Shown: one piece after another, positions 26,354 to 33,660 of the stretch
Layout of the letters: each line of letters begins with the position of its first letter
How positions within the stretch are numbered: the stretch's first letter is position 1
Origin: JAFGHJ01 sp964525555
GTDB taxonomy: Bacteria > Hydrothermota > UBA3072
Assembly: GCA_964525555.1 (NCBI GenBank)
Contig: CAZGHN010000001.1
Coordinates: 310,001-374,000, forward strand
Length of the DNA stretch: 64,000 bases
Direction of reading: 5' to 3'
Position numbers and translations under genes: made by a program
The notes under the pieces: generated by a model
Seen by the model: the letters and a program-made list of their open reading frames with translations, nothing else
The model's database searches: none
Told to the model about the DNA's origin: nothing

Positions 26354-28462
26354 ATGTATATTAGATATTTCAGAAGCTGTGTCTTGGTAAGTGTCCTTAT
26401 TTTATTAATAGTGGAATCTACCTATGCCCAAGTTAACAATCAAGAACTGGAACAAAAAGTAGATACGAGAATTTGGAGCCAATCTTATTGGCTAAAGATG
26501 GCTAACCTTGGTCTTGTAGAGGTAGCTCCAACAGTTCCTGTTAAGCTAGGTGTTTACATGGGGAGTCGAATAGATGTCCTTAATCAAGAATCCCCTGATG
26601 TCCCCATAACGGATGATCCAACTGTGCATCAAAGCGAAAATTCTGTCTTCATTCACCCATTAGGTACTAACACTGCGTTAAATTCGAATAACTCAACTGA
26701 CTGGCCAGTAACCACTTATTATGGTACAAGTGCTTACTTTACTACCAATGGCAGTTCCTCGTGGGATGGATACAAATTAATACCTTCTGGATCTAACAGT
26801 GGTGATCCTGCAGCCGTTATTGGACTTAATGAGTGGTATTATGTAGGGGGCATTTCTAATAGCGGAGGGCAGGAAGTAAATTATTCGACAGATGAGGGTG
26901 CGACTTGGACGAAAGTTCATTTACCAGTAGAATCTGGTGAATTTGCGGACAAAAACCACCTGTGGGTCGACAACAGTCCTATAAGCCTTTATGCAGACAA
27001 CCTTTATAGTGCATGGACAGCTTTTGGCGGCCCCAATAACTATGAAATTGAATTAGACTTCTCCGCTGATGAAGGCCTTACATGGAGTGGACCAGTGAAT
27101 ATCAGCTCTGCGGTAGAGGCAGGAAGTCATAATCAGGGAGTCAATATTCAAACCGGTCCAAATGGTGAAGTATATACTGTGTGGGCAATTTATGATTCTT
27201 ATCCTTCCGATGAAAATGCCATCGGCTTCGCAAAATCAACAGACGGAGGAGCAACATGGGAACCTGCAACTAGAATTATTGAGAATATAAGGGGTATAAG
27301 GATTACAGGAACTTCTAAGAATATGCGTGTGGCTTCGTTTCCTGTAATGGCCGTAGATGTAAGCAATGGTAGTTCGAATATTGGTAATATTTACGTGGTA
27401 TGGGCTAATATCGGAGTTCCCGGTGTAAATACTGGCTCTGATATTGATATTTACATGATTAAGTCAACTGATGGTGGAGATAATTGGTCATCACCAATTA
27501 GGGTAAATCAAGACCCTTCAGGATTAGGAAAAGAACACTATCTTCCCTGGATAACTTGTGATCCTGAAACAGGCGCTTTGAGCGTCATATTTTATGATGA
27601 CAGAAACGTAGCTAGTTCAGATTGTGAAGTATATGTAGCAAATTCATTAGATGGCGGGGATACATGGGTAGACTTTAAAGTCAGTGATGCATCCTTTACA
27701 CCTACTCCTATCCCCGGGTGCGCAAGCGGTTATTTTGGTGACTATTTAGGCATATCAGGAAGAGCAGGACAAGTATATCCTGTATGGACAAGCAATTATA
27801 CTGGTCAACCATTAGCTTATGTTTCACCTCTTTATTTAATTGCTGACGATTTAGTCTTAAGAAATATTAGAGTTGGATTCAGAGACTACTGCTTTATAGG
27901 AAAAACAAAAACGTATAAATCCAAATATTCAATTGAAACAGCAGGCTCTGACACTTACTTCATAATTAAGGGTAATGGATCAAACGGTAGTAGCGCTACA
28001 ATGGAAACAGGAAATTATATCTCCTTAAAGCCAGGATTTGAAGCCCAAGAGGGTTGTTATTTCAAAGCATCCATTGATGCTTCACTTAAAGGAGGTGTAA
28101 CAGTGGCCTCTTTATCAAGAGAAAAAGATCCCACTCAAACCTTCACCGAGAGTATGTCAGAGGAAATAGAAGAAAAAATCCCAACGGTTTTCAGTTGTGC
28201 GCAGAATTATCCCAATCCTTTAGCACTTAATACCACCATCAAGTACGGATTACCAAAGAGCTCGAACGTAAATCTTACTATCTTCAACCTCGCCGGTCAG
28301 GCAGTACGAACACTTGTTAACGGTCAACAGCCAGCAGGATATAGATCGGTTAAATGGGACGGGAAAAACAACGCAGGAGTACAGGTACCTAAAGGTGTAT
28401 ACTTCTATGTTTTCAAGGCGGATGATTTCGAAAAGCGCTATAAGATGATAGCGATTAAGTAA
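26354..28462 (+). CDS. Cassette 1 secreted Asp-box (sialidase-fold) protein with sorting domain
   Basis: A 702-residue protein with a signal peptide (residues about 1-25, ending in STYAQ). Five Asp-boxes, STDEGATW, SADEGLTW, STDGGATW, STDGGDNW and SLDGGDTW, mark a BNR propeller as in sialidases and related glycan-binding enzymes; the arginine triad and other catalytic residues of sialidases cannot be assigned, so it may be a lectin-like propeller. From about 535 follows the GCxF module (ISLKPGFEAQEGCYFKASID), and the last 90 residues are the FlgD-like C-terminal domain (QNYPNPLALNTTIKYGLP to YKMIAIK) that is almost identical in the other three cassettes and fits a type IX secretion signal. 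Confidence 0.8.
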   Translation: MYIRYFRSCVLVSVLILLIVESTYAQVNNQELEQKVDTRIWSQSYWLKMANLGLVEVAPTVPVKLGVYMGSRIDVLNQESPDVPITDDPTVHQSENSVFIHPLGTNTALNSNNSTDWPVTTYYGTSAYFTTNGSSSWDGYKLIPSGSNSGDPAAVIGLNEWYYVGGISNSGGQEVNYSTDEGATWTKVHLPVESGEFADKNHLWVDNSPISLYADNLYSAWTAFGGPNNYEIELDFSADEGLTWSGPVNISSAVEAGSHNQGVNIQTGPNGEVYTVWAIYDSYPSDENAIGFAKSTDGGATWEPATRIIENIRGIRITGTSKNMRVASFPVMAVDVSNGSSNIGNIYVVWANIGVPGVNTGSDIDIYMIKSTDGGDNWSSPIRVNQDPSGLGKEHYLPWITCDPETGALSVIFYDDRNVASSDCEVYVANSLDGGDTWVDFKVSDASFTPTPIPGCASGYFGDYLGISGRAGQVYPVWTSNYTGQPLAYVSPLYLIADDLVLRNIRVGFRDYCFIGKTKTYKSKYSIETAGSDTYFIIKGNGSNGSSATMETGNYISLKPGFEAQEGCYFKASIDASLKGGVTVASLSREKDPTQTFTESMSEEIEEKIPTVFSCAQNYPNPLALNTTIKYGLPKSSNVNLTIFNLAGQAVRTLVNGQQPAGYRSVKWDGKNNAGVQVPKGVYFYVFKADDFEKRYKMIAIK

Positions 28463-28530
28463 TAAATGTTGAAGAGGTTAGAGAGTTAGAAGGTTAGGAA
28501 GTGAGAAAAAGTAAACAAGGAGCAGTTAAA

Positions 28531-28571
28531 AAATCGGCTCAGGATCCTAATTTTAAGGGTTCTGAGTCGAT
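28531..28571 (+). terminator. Cassette 1 hairpin (weakened terminator)
   Basis: AAATCGGCTCAG (28531-28542) pairs with CTGAGTCGAT (28562-28571). It is the same element as at 32092, 36318 and 40201, but one G-C pair has become G-U and the run of T after it is lost (TAAAAAAATTC follows), so read-through into cassette 2 is likely. Confidence 0.55.
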
Positions 28572-28608
28572 AAAAAAATTCATACTCAAACCAAAAAGGA
28601 GGCAAGGT

Positions 28609-29862
28609 ATGAAAAAACTAAGTGTTGTAGTATTAGTAGCGTTGTTGGTTAGTATGGTTACCTATGGAGCGGATTATTGGTATAGTCCCAACCCAACCTG
28701 CATACAGCCTATTTCAGGTTATACACACGTTGGTATTGGAACAAGTAATCCTAGTTATAGTTTAGATGTAAATGGCACAGTGCGAGCAACCGGAAATTCT
28801 TATTTTAGCAGCAAAGTAGGCATCGGGACGTTGAGTCCTGCTGAAAAACTACATGTTAATGGATCTATAAGAGGAAACCAAAGTGGAGCATTAAGAATTA
28901 ATACTGGAAACGGTTATTTGGATATAGGTCCGAAAAATACGAGTTATGCTCATTTTTATACAGACCGAACAAAATTCTTTTTTAATCACGAAATTCGTGT
29001 AGACGGCGGTAAAGTCGGAAGTTTCAATGAGAACCTTCAACTTAGAACATCCGGAACTACAAGAATGACTATTTTGAATAACAACGGCTACGTCGGTATC
29101 GGGACGACCAGTCCGGATTACGAATTAGAGATAGCAGGTAACACAAGGGCCGAGAAAGTCATAGCAGGTGACGGAGCCGGACCAGGTGGTTATGCTGTAT
29201 CAGGAGTTGGGAATGGTTCTGGTTATTTTGGTGGAATCTATGCCGAAGGAGACATGGTTGATTTTTATGCTGGGTCTGAAAATGGATTAAGCTATTTTGC
29301 CGGCAGAATTGGCATTGGGACTACTACTCCAGGCGAGAATAAATTAGCCGTTAATGGCAAAGTGAGTATGAGTGGTTTTAAATTAACTACAGGAGCACAG
29401 AACAATTACGTTTTAACTTCCGACGCTAACGGCAACGGAACCTGGCAAGCGGGGGGCGGAGGAGGTGGGCATTGGTCACTATCCGGGAATGATATTTACT
29501 ATGGAGAAGATGAAAGTTACGGAAATGTCGGTATCGGGACGTCAACCCCCCAATCCAAACTTGCGGTCAACGGAACAATTACAGCTAAAGAAATTATAGT
29601 TACAGAAGATGGATGGCCTGATTTTGTATTTTCGGATAATTATAAACTTATGCCTCTTGACAAACTTGAAAAACATATCAAAGTCAAAAATAGTCTACCG
29701 GGTATTCCAACAGAAAAAGAAGTCCTCAAAGATGGTGTAAAAGTCGGGGAAATGCAGGCAAAACTTCTTGAAAAGATTGAAGAGTTGACACTGTATGTGA
29801 TTGAATTGAAAAAGGAAAATGAAGAGCTGAAAGAGCGAATATCTATATTGGAAAGACAATAA
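28609..29862 (+). CDS. Cassette 2 fibre-like exported protein
   Basis: A 417-residue paralog of the fibre protein at 24500. The start at 28609 follows AAAAAGGAGGCAAGGT, identical to the other cassettes; a longer in-frame reading from a GTG at 28501 runs through the hairpin and is rejected. The signal peptide is MKKLSVVVLVALLVSMVTYG. VGIGT motifs appear at least five times (HVGIGTSNP, KVGIGTLSP, YVGIGTTSP, RIGIGTTTP, NVGIGTSTP). A middle block with VIAGDGAGPGGYAVSGVGNG closely matches cassette 1, whereas the first part differs, so the paralogs look like mosaics. The end has the conserved GWPDFVFSDNYKLMPLDKL and coiled coil. Confidence 0.78.
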   Translation: MKKLSVVVLVALLVSMVTYGADYWYSPNPTCIQPISGYTHVGIGTSNPSYSLDVNGTVRATGNSYFSSKVGIGTLSPAEKLHVNGSIRGNQSGALRINTGNGYLDIGPKNTSYAHFYTDRTKFFFNHEIRVDGGKVGSFNENLQLRTSGTTRMTILNNNGYVGIGTTSPDYELEIAGNTRAEKVIAGDGAGPGGYAVSGVGNGSGYFGGIYAEGDMVDFYAGSENGLSYFAGRIGIGTTTPGENKLAVNGKVSMSGFKLTTGAQNNYVLTSDANGNGTWQAGGGGGGHWSLSGNDIYYGEDESYGNVGIGTSTPQSKLAVNGTITAKEIIVTEDGWPDFVFSDNYKLMPLDKLEKHIKVKNSLPGIPTEKEVLKDGVKVGEMQAKLLEKIEELTLYVIELKKENEELKERISILERQ

Positions 29863-29880
29863 AAATAAGGAGTCAATAAT

Positions 29881-30528
29881 ATGTTTAGAATATCCTGTAT
29901 ATTTATATTCCTTTCCTTTGCTGCATATCTTTCAGCCCAAGAGGTAACCATTACCTCAAAGAGAAAATTGCCTGTGCAAGAAAAGGTAATCGATATCGCA
30001 ATAAAACAAGACGGGCAATTTCTTTTAACTCAAGATAACCAGATGATTGAGTTAAGCAAGGAAGGTGCGGTGAAATCGCAAGGTTTCGATAAACTGAACG
30101 ATTTCAATGAATTAAAAACCGGAGAATTTTTGCCACTTAACATTGATATCGACCGTTACACATATCTGGCAAAGGGAAATAGTGTCTACTATGGGTGTAT
30201 TTCCGACGGGTCCTTGTCAAGCCAAATAGTAAAGATAGACCCAAAAACCTGTAAAGAAACGTTTTTCTGGTACATAAAAGGTATCCCCAGTGGTATGTTT
30301 TATAAGGATGGAAATTTATGGTACTTAAGTAACAGGGGTAGCTTAAACTCCGATAGAAAATTTAAAAGTATAATAAGAAGTCTTGACGGAAAGACAGGCA
30401 AAAAGTTATTAGAGATAGGAGACGTCTCTGTAGTTAATGCAAAGGGGTTATCGCTCGATTCAGAAGGAGTTTTTACCACTTACGAAAATGAATCAAATTC
30501 TATTGTCAGTTTTAAGATTGTAGAATAG
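29881..30528 (+). CDS. Secreted protein of unknown function
   Basis: The 215-residue protein has a signal peptide (MFRISCIFIFLSFAAYLSAQ) and no sorting domain. Repeated strand-turn patterns such as VIDIAIKQDGQFLLTQDNQ, YLAKGNSVYYGC and LSLDSEGVFTTYENES resemble blades of a small beta-propeller or a half-propeller. It is placed between the cassette 2 fibre gene and the caspase-like gene, ten bases before the latter, and has the ribosome site AAGGAG. It is the only extra gene in the four cassettes and could be a partner or inhibitor of the peptidase; that is a guess from position. Confidence 0.6.
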   Translation: MFRISCIFIFLSFAAYLSAQEVTITSKRKLPVQEKVIDIAIKQDGQFLLTQDNQMIELSKEGAVKSQGFDKLNDFNELKTGEFLPLNIDIDRYTYLAKGNSVYYGCISDGSLSSQIVKIDPKTCKETFFWYIKGIPSGMFYKDGNLWYLSNRGSLNSDRKFKSIIRSLDGKTGKKLLEIGDVSVVNAKGLSLDSEGVFTTYENESNSIVSFKIVE

Positions 30529-30537
30529 GAGGCAGAG

Positions 30538-32034
30538 ATGAAAAGAATCTTTATTATTATTCTATTAGGTTTAACATTTTATACGGGAAACTTAAAGGCA
30601 GGTAAAGCCGCTGTTCTAATCTCTGCCGGGATAGCTACTCAGGATGATGAGCAACTTAATTCCGAGTATTGGTACGACCTTTTTCTGGCCTACGAGTATC
30701 TATACTTCGTCGAGGGGTTGAGCCATAGTCAAATAATTGTACTTTACGGCAATGGAGGCGATTTTAATTCTAATAATACACGCTATCAAAAAAGTTACCA
30801 CTCAGAATGGGCAAGCCAGGACAAACTTGTCGATTACCGCAACGATTTTTCAGTTATTGACGGTATTTTTGCCACCCTAGGGACCCAAGGCGATGAAGAT
30901 GATACCCTTATAATCCGCTGGGTATTTGGGCATGGCAGTGATCCAAATGACAATCACGTGAATGATCCAGATGATTATTGGGCATTAATAGAAAATCGTG
31001 ACGATTGGATCCCACTTGATGAACTGATTCAGTCCATAAATCAGACAGATGGGATTGGTCAAAGGTTTATTCAATGGATGACTTGTCATTCTGGATGTTT
31101 ATTAGCCGGGAATCAAAGACTTGATAACGAAAAGACTACTGTATTTACAAGTTGTTTTTGGGAAGGAGGATCTGCCACCAGAGGCCCTACTGGTGAACAT
31201 GCTAAACCTAGTTGGGACAACTGGCACGGCGAATTCAATTATTGGTTTACCGGATTCTCGGCTGGACATGCACCTGGATCCTCAGGCGAAAATGAAGATT
31301 TAGATGCCGATTTGGACGAAGATGGAACCGTTAGCATAATGGAACTTTATAGATGTGTATTGGATTCCGTCGAATATTCAACTCCGCAAATAGGAGGAGC
31401 AGATTTAGTGTTTTCATATATGTATGACAACCTTCTTATTGATAGTGACAAGGATTATTTAGCTCCTCATCATATAATAGCCGGAGGGGATAATTATAAT
31501 GAAGAACCTACTTCTTTGACAATCAATTATAATGCTTCAGTTACAATGGCATGTAAAACCGGCTACATTCAACTAAAACCCGGCTTTCACGCACGAGAGG
31601 GATGCGAATTCGTGGCAAAAATTGACCCTGATCTTTATTCCACCAGTTCAAACGATTTCGTACTTCATGAGGAATTCACTCCAGATAAAAAGGCAACACC
31701 TAATGAAGAAAAAAAGGATAATTCTATCGAAAATAAAAAAGAAGAAGTCCCAGCAGTTTTCAGCTGTTCGCAGAATTATCCCAATCCTTTAGCACTTAAC
31801 ACTACCATCAAGTACGGATTACCGAAAAAATCCAATGTTAACCTTACTATCTTCAACCTCGCCGGTCAGGCAGTCAGAACACTTGTTAACGGTCAACAAC
31901 CAGCAGGATTTAAATCGGCCAGGTGGGAGGGGCGTACCGACGCCGGAAGAGAAGTTCCTCAGGGGATTTACTTCTACACTCTTAAGGCGGGTGATGAATT
32001 TAAGCAGACTTATAAGATGATAGTGGTTAAATGA
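30538..32034 (+). CDS. Cassette 2 secreted caspase-like (clan CD) peptidase with EF-hand and sorting domain
   Basis: This 498-residue protein has a signal peptide (about 1-20) and then a domain with AVLISAG as first strand, a histidine dyad motif VFGHGS (H132) and QWMTCHSGC (C183). A strand followed by HG and a later strand followed by CxSG is the signature of clan CD cysteine peptidases (legumain, gingipain, caspase types). A canonical calcium EF-hand loop lies at 258-269 (DLDEDGTVSIME), so calcium may gate it. After it come the GCxF module (IQLKPGFHAREGCEF) and the FlgD-like C-terminal domain ending in YKMIVVK. It is likely secreted as an active or zymogen peptidase; gingipains, which are type IX cargo of the same clan, are the known parallel. 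Confidence 0.7.
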   Translation: MKRIFIIILLGLTFYTGNLKAGKAAVLISAGIATQDDEQLNSEYWYDLFLAYEYLYFVEGLSHSQIIVLYGNGGDFNSNNTRYQKSYHSEWASQDKLVDYRNDFSVIDGIFATLGTQGDEDDTLIIRWVFGHGSDPNDNHVNDPDDYWALIENRDDWIPLDELIQSINQTDGIGQRFIQWMTCHSGCLLAGNQRLDNEKTTVFTSCFWEGGSATRGPTGEHAKPSWDNWHGEFNYWFTGFSAGHAPGSSGENEDLDADLDEDGTVSIMELYRCVLDSVEYSTPQIGGADLVFSYMYDNLLIDSDKDYLAPHHIIAGGDNYNEEPTSLTINYNASVTMACKTGYIQLKPGFHAREGCEFVAKIDPDLYSTSSNDFVLHEEFTPDKKATPNEEKKDNSIENKKEEVPAVFSCSQNYPNPLALNTTIKYGLPKKSNVNLTIFNLAGQAVRTLVNGQQPAGFKSARWEGRTDAGREVPQGIYFYTLKAGDEFKQTYKMIVVK

Positions 32035-32091
32035 GAAGGTTAGAGCGTTGGAGCGTTAGAGAGTTAGAGCGTTAAAAAAAACAACTATCAA

Positions 32092-32136
32092 AAATCGGCT
32101 CAGGGTTTCCTTTTAAGACTCTGAGCCGATTTATTT
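32092..32136 (+). terminator. Cassette 2 terminator
   Basis: AAATCGGCTCAG (32092-32103) pairs perfectly with CTGAGCCGATTT (32121-32132), followed by ATTTT. It is the intact form of the hairpin repeated after each cassette. Confidence 0.85.
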
Positions 32137-32175
32137 TGAAAAAACTTTGCGCTCTCTGTGTCTTTGTGTGAGATT
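32137..32175 (+). repeat. CTCTGTG word repeat behind the terminator
   Basis: GAAAAAACTTTGCGCTCTCT followed by GTGTCTTTGTGTGAG is repeated without change at about 40248-40282, again right behind the cassette hairpin, so hairpin and word repeat were copied together. Confidence 0.6.
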
Positions 32176-32189
32176 ATTTTTGGGTTGTG

Positions 32190-32426
32190 AGGATGGGTTT
32201 TAAAAACCAAAGATATAGTGTTTTATCTTATAAAAATTTTTATCTTGACATTGTATTTTATTTTTCCTATAATAATAAAGGATATTATACTCATACAAAC
32301 TGTAGTCAGGAAATTCTTATACGCAAAATTGTATTATTTTAAGGGGGCAATTAAGGTTAAATTCTGAAGATACTGTTTTTTTAGTTAAACCAAAATTCAT
32401 ACTCAAACCAAAAAAGGAGGCAAGGT
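32190..32426 (+). promoter_or_regulatory. Conserved promoter and long leader of cassette 3
   Basis: A perfect promoter, TTGACA (32245-32250) and TATAAT (32268-32273) with 17 bases between, starts a leader of about 147 bases before the fibre gene. The whole block from about 32190 to the ATG is repeated almost unchanged at 36424-36656. Constant parts include AGGAAATT, TACGCAAAATTG, TTTTAAGGGGGCAATT and AAATTCTGAAGATACTG; AATTG and CAATT can pair around the AAGGGGG. It could hold an RNA switch or an sRNA target, or be conserved only by recent duplication. Confidence 0.6.
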
Positions 32427-33638
32427 ATGAAAAAACTAAGTATTTTAGTACTCGTAGCATTGTTGGTTAGTATGGTTACCTATGGTCAAGCACAATGGAT
32501 TCCCGGTCAAGACACGGAGGGACCCAAATTATCTACCTCCCCTGATAATACTAGAGTTGTGTGGGATGGCGGAGGGGGTGAGTTGAGGGGCTCCTATAAT
32601 ACAATTCACTGGGAAAGAGAGAACTTTAGGATAGCAATAGATGCTGATAATAATCAAGGTAATGCTAAATTTATACTTTCCAATAACGGATTTTCCGATG
32701 ATAAAGTTCGTTTGCATTTAGATGGAGGTGATTCTTATATAAATACCGGGGGTAATCTCGGTATCGGGACGACGAGTCCGGATGAAAAATTGGTAGTTAA
32801 TGGAAATTTCAAAATTAACGGTAATAACAGAAAAATAATCGCTGGCGGGTCAGGTGCTTTTATTGTCGAGGGTAATCGTAGTTCTTTTAATTTTGGAGCT
32901 ACTCTTAAATTAAATGAAGCCTCCAATGCTTATCTTTATGGAGGAGATGGAGGGGGAGTACAGCACGATGTTATCCTTGCTCATACAGGTTCCCAGGCAT
33001 GGGGGAATGTCGGTATCGGGACGACGAATCCTACCAAGAAGTTACATATATATCAAAATACCAATGATGATGTTGTGTCTTTGGTTGAGAACGCTTATAG
33101 TGGTAGGGGTGCCCATTATATACTTCAGCCGAACAGTAATTATGCAGCATTAGTAATACAAAAAAGCGGTACTGGAGTTGAATGGACTGCAGGAGAATTT
33201 GGTTCCAGCAATTTCTCTATAAGAGACAATTCCAGTCATATATTCCAAATTGAACCGGGTGGGGTTGCCAATACTCTTTATTTAAAAAATAACGGCAATG
33301 TCGGTATAGGTATAACCGAACCTCAATCAGAACTCGCAGTAAGCGGAACGATTACAGCAAAAGAAGTCATAGTTACACAAGACGGCTGGCCTGACTTTGT
33401 ATTCGCCGATCATTATAAACTCATGTCTCTCGACAAACTCGAAAAACATATCAAAGCCAACAAAAGCCTCCCGGGTATTCCAACAGAGAAAGAAGTACTT
33501 GAAAGTGGTGTCAAAGTCGGTGATATGCAGGCGAAACTTTTGGAAAAGGTTGAAGAATTGACATTGTATGCGATCAAACAGGATAAGAAAATCTCCGAAT
33601 TAGAGGGAAAAATAGCTAGATTAGAAGCCGAGAAATGA
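32427..33638 (+). CDS. Cassette 3 fibre-like exported protein
   Basis: The 403-residue paralog keeps the signal peptide (MKKLSILVLVALLVSMVTYG), VGIGT repeats (NLGIGTTSP, NVGIGTTNP, NVGIGITEP) and the conserved end (EVIVTQDGWPDFVFADHYKL, SLPGIPTEKEVLESGVKVGD) with a terminal coiled coil. Its first 130 residues are unlike the other paralogs, with GPKLSTSPDNTRVVWDGGGG and a beta-rich stretch. It starts behind an AAAAAAGGAGGCAAGGT site. It is followed by the zinc phospholipase C-like gene after a 22-base gap. Confidence 0.77.
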   Translation: MKKLSILVLVALLVSMVTYGQAQWIPGQDTEGPKLSTSPDNTRVVWDGGGGELRGSYNTIHWERENFRIAIDADNNQGNAKFILSNNGFSDDKVRLHLDGGDSYINTGGNLGIGTTSPDEKLVVNGNFKINGNNRKIIAGGSGAFIVEGNRSSFNFGATLKLNEASNAYLYGGDGGGVQHDVILAHTGSQAWGNVGIGTTNPTKKLHIYQNTNDDVVSLVENAYSGRGAHYILQPNSNYAALVIQKSGTGVEWTAGEFGSSNFSIRDNSSHIFQIEPGGVANTLYLKNNGNVGIGITEPQSELAVSGTITAKEVIVTQDGWPDFVFADHYKLMSLDKLEKHIKANKSLPGIPTEKEVLESGVKVGDMQAKLLEKVEELTLYAIKQDKKISELEGKIARLEAEK

Positions 33639-33660
33639 GATACCTATGAGGAGGCATAAA

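Noticed and set aside
28501..28608. A longer start (GTG) for the cassette 2 fibre gene
   Set aside because: The extra residues are encoded by the cassette hairpin and leader; the signal peptide and the GGAGG site fix the start at 28609.
33646..33660. An upstream ATG for the phospholipase C-like gene
   Set aside because: It overlaps the ribosome site GAGGAGG; the ATG at 33661 has this site at a normal distance and begins the signal peptide.
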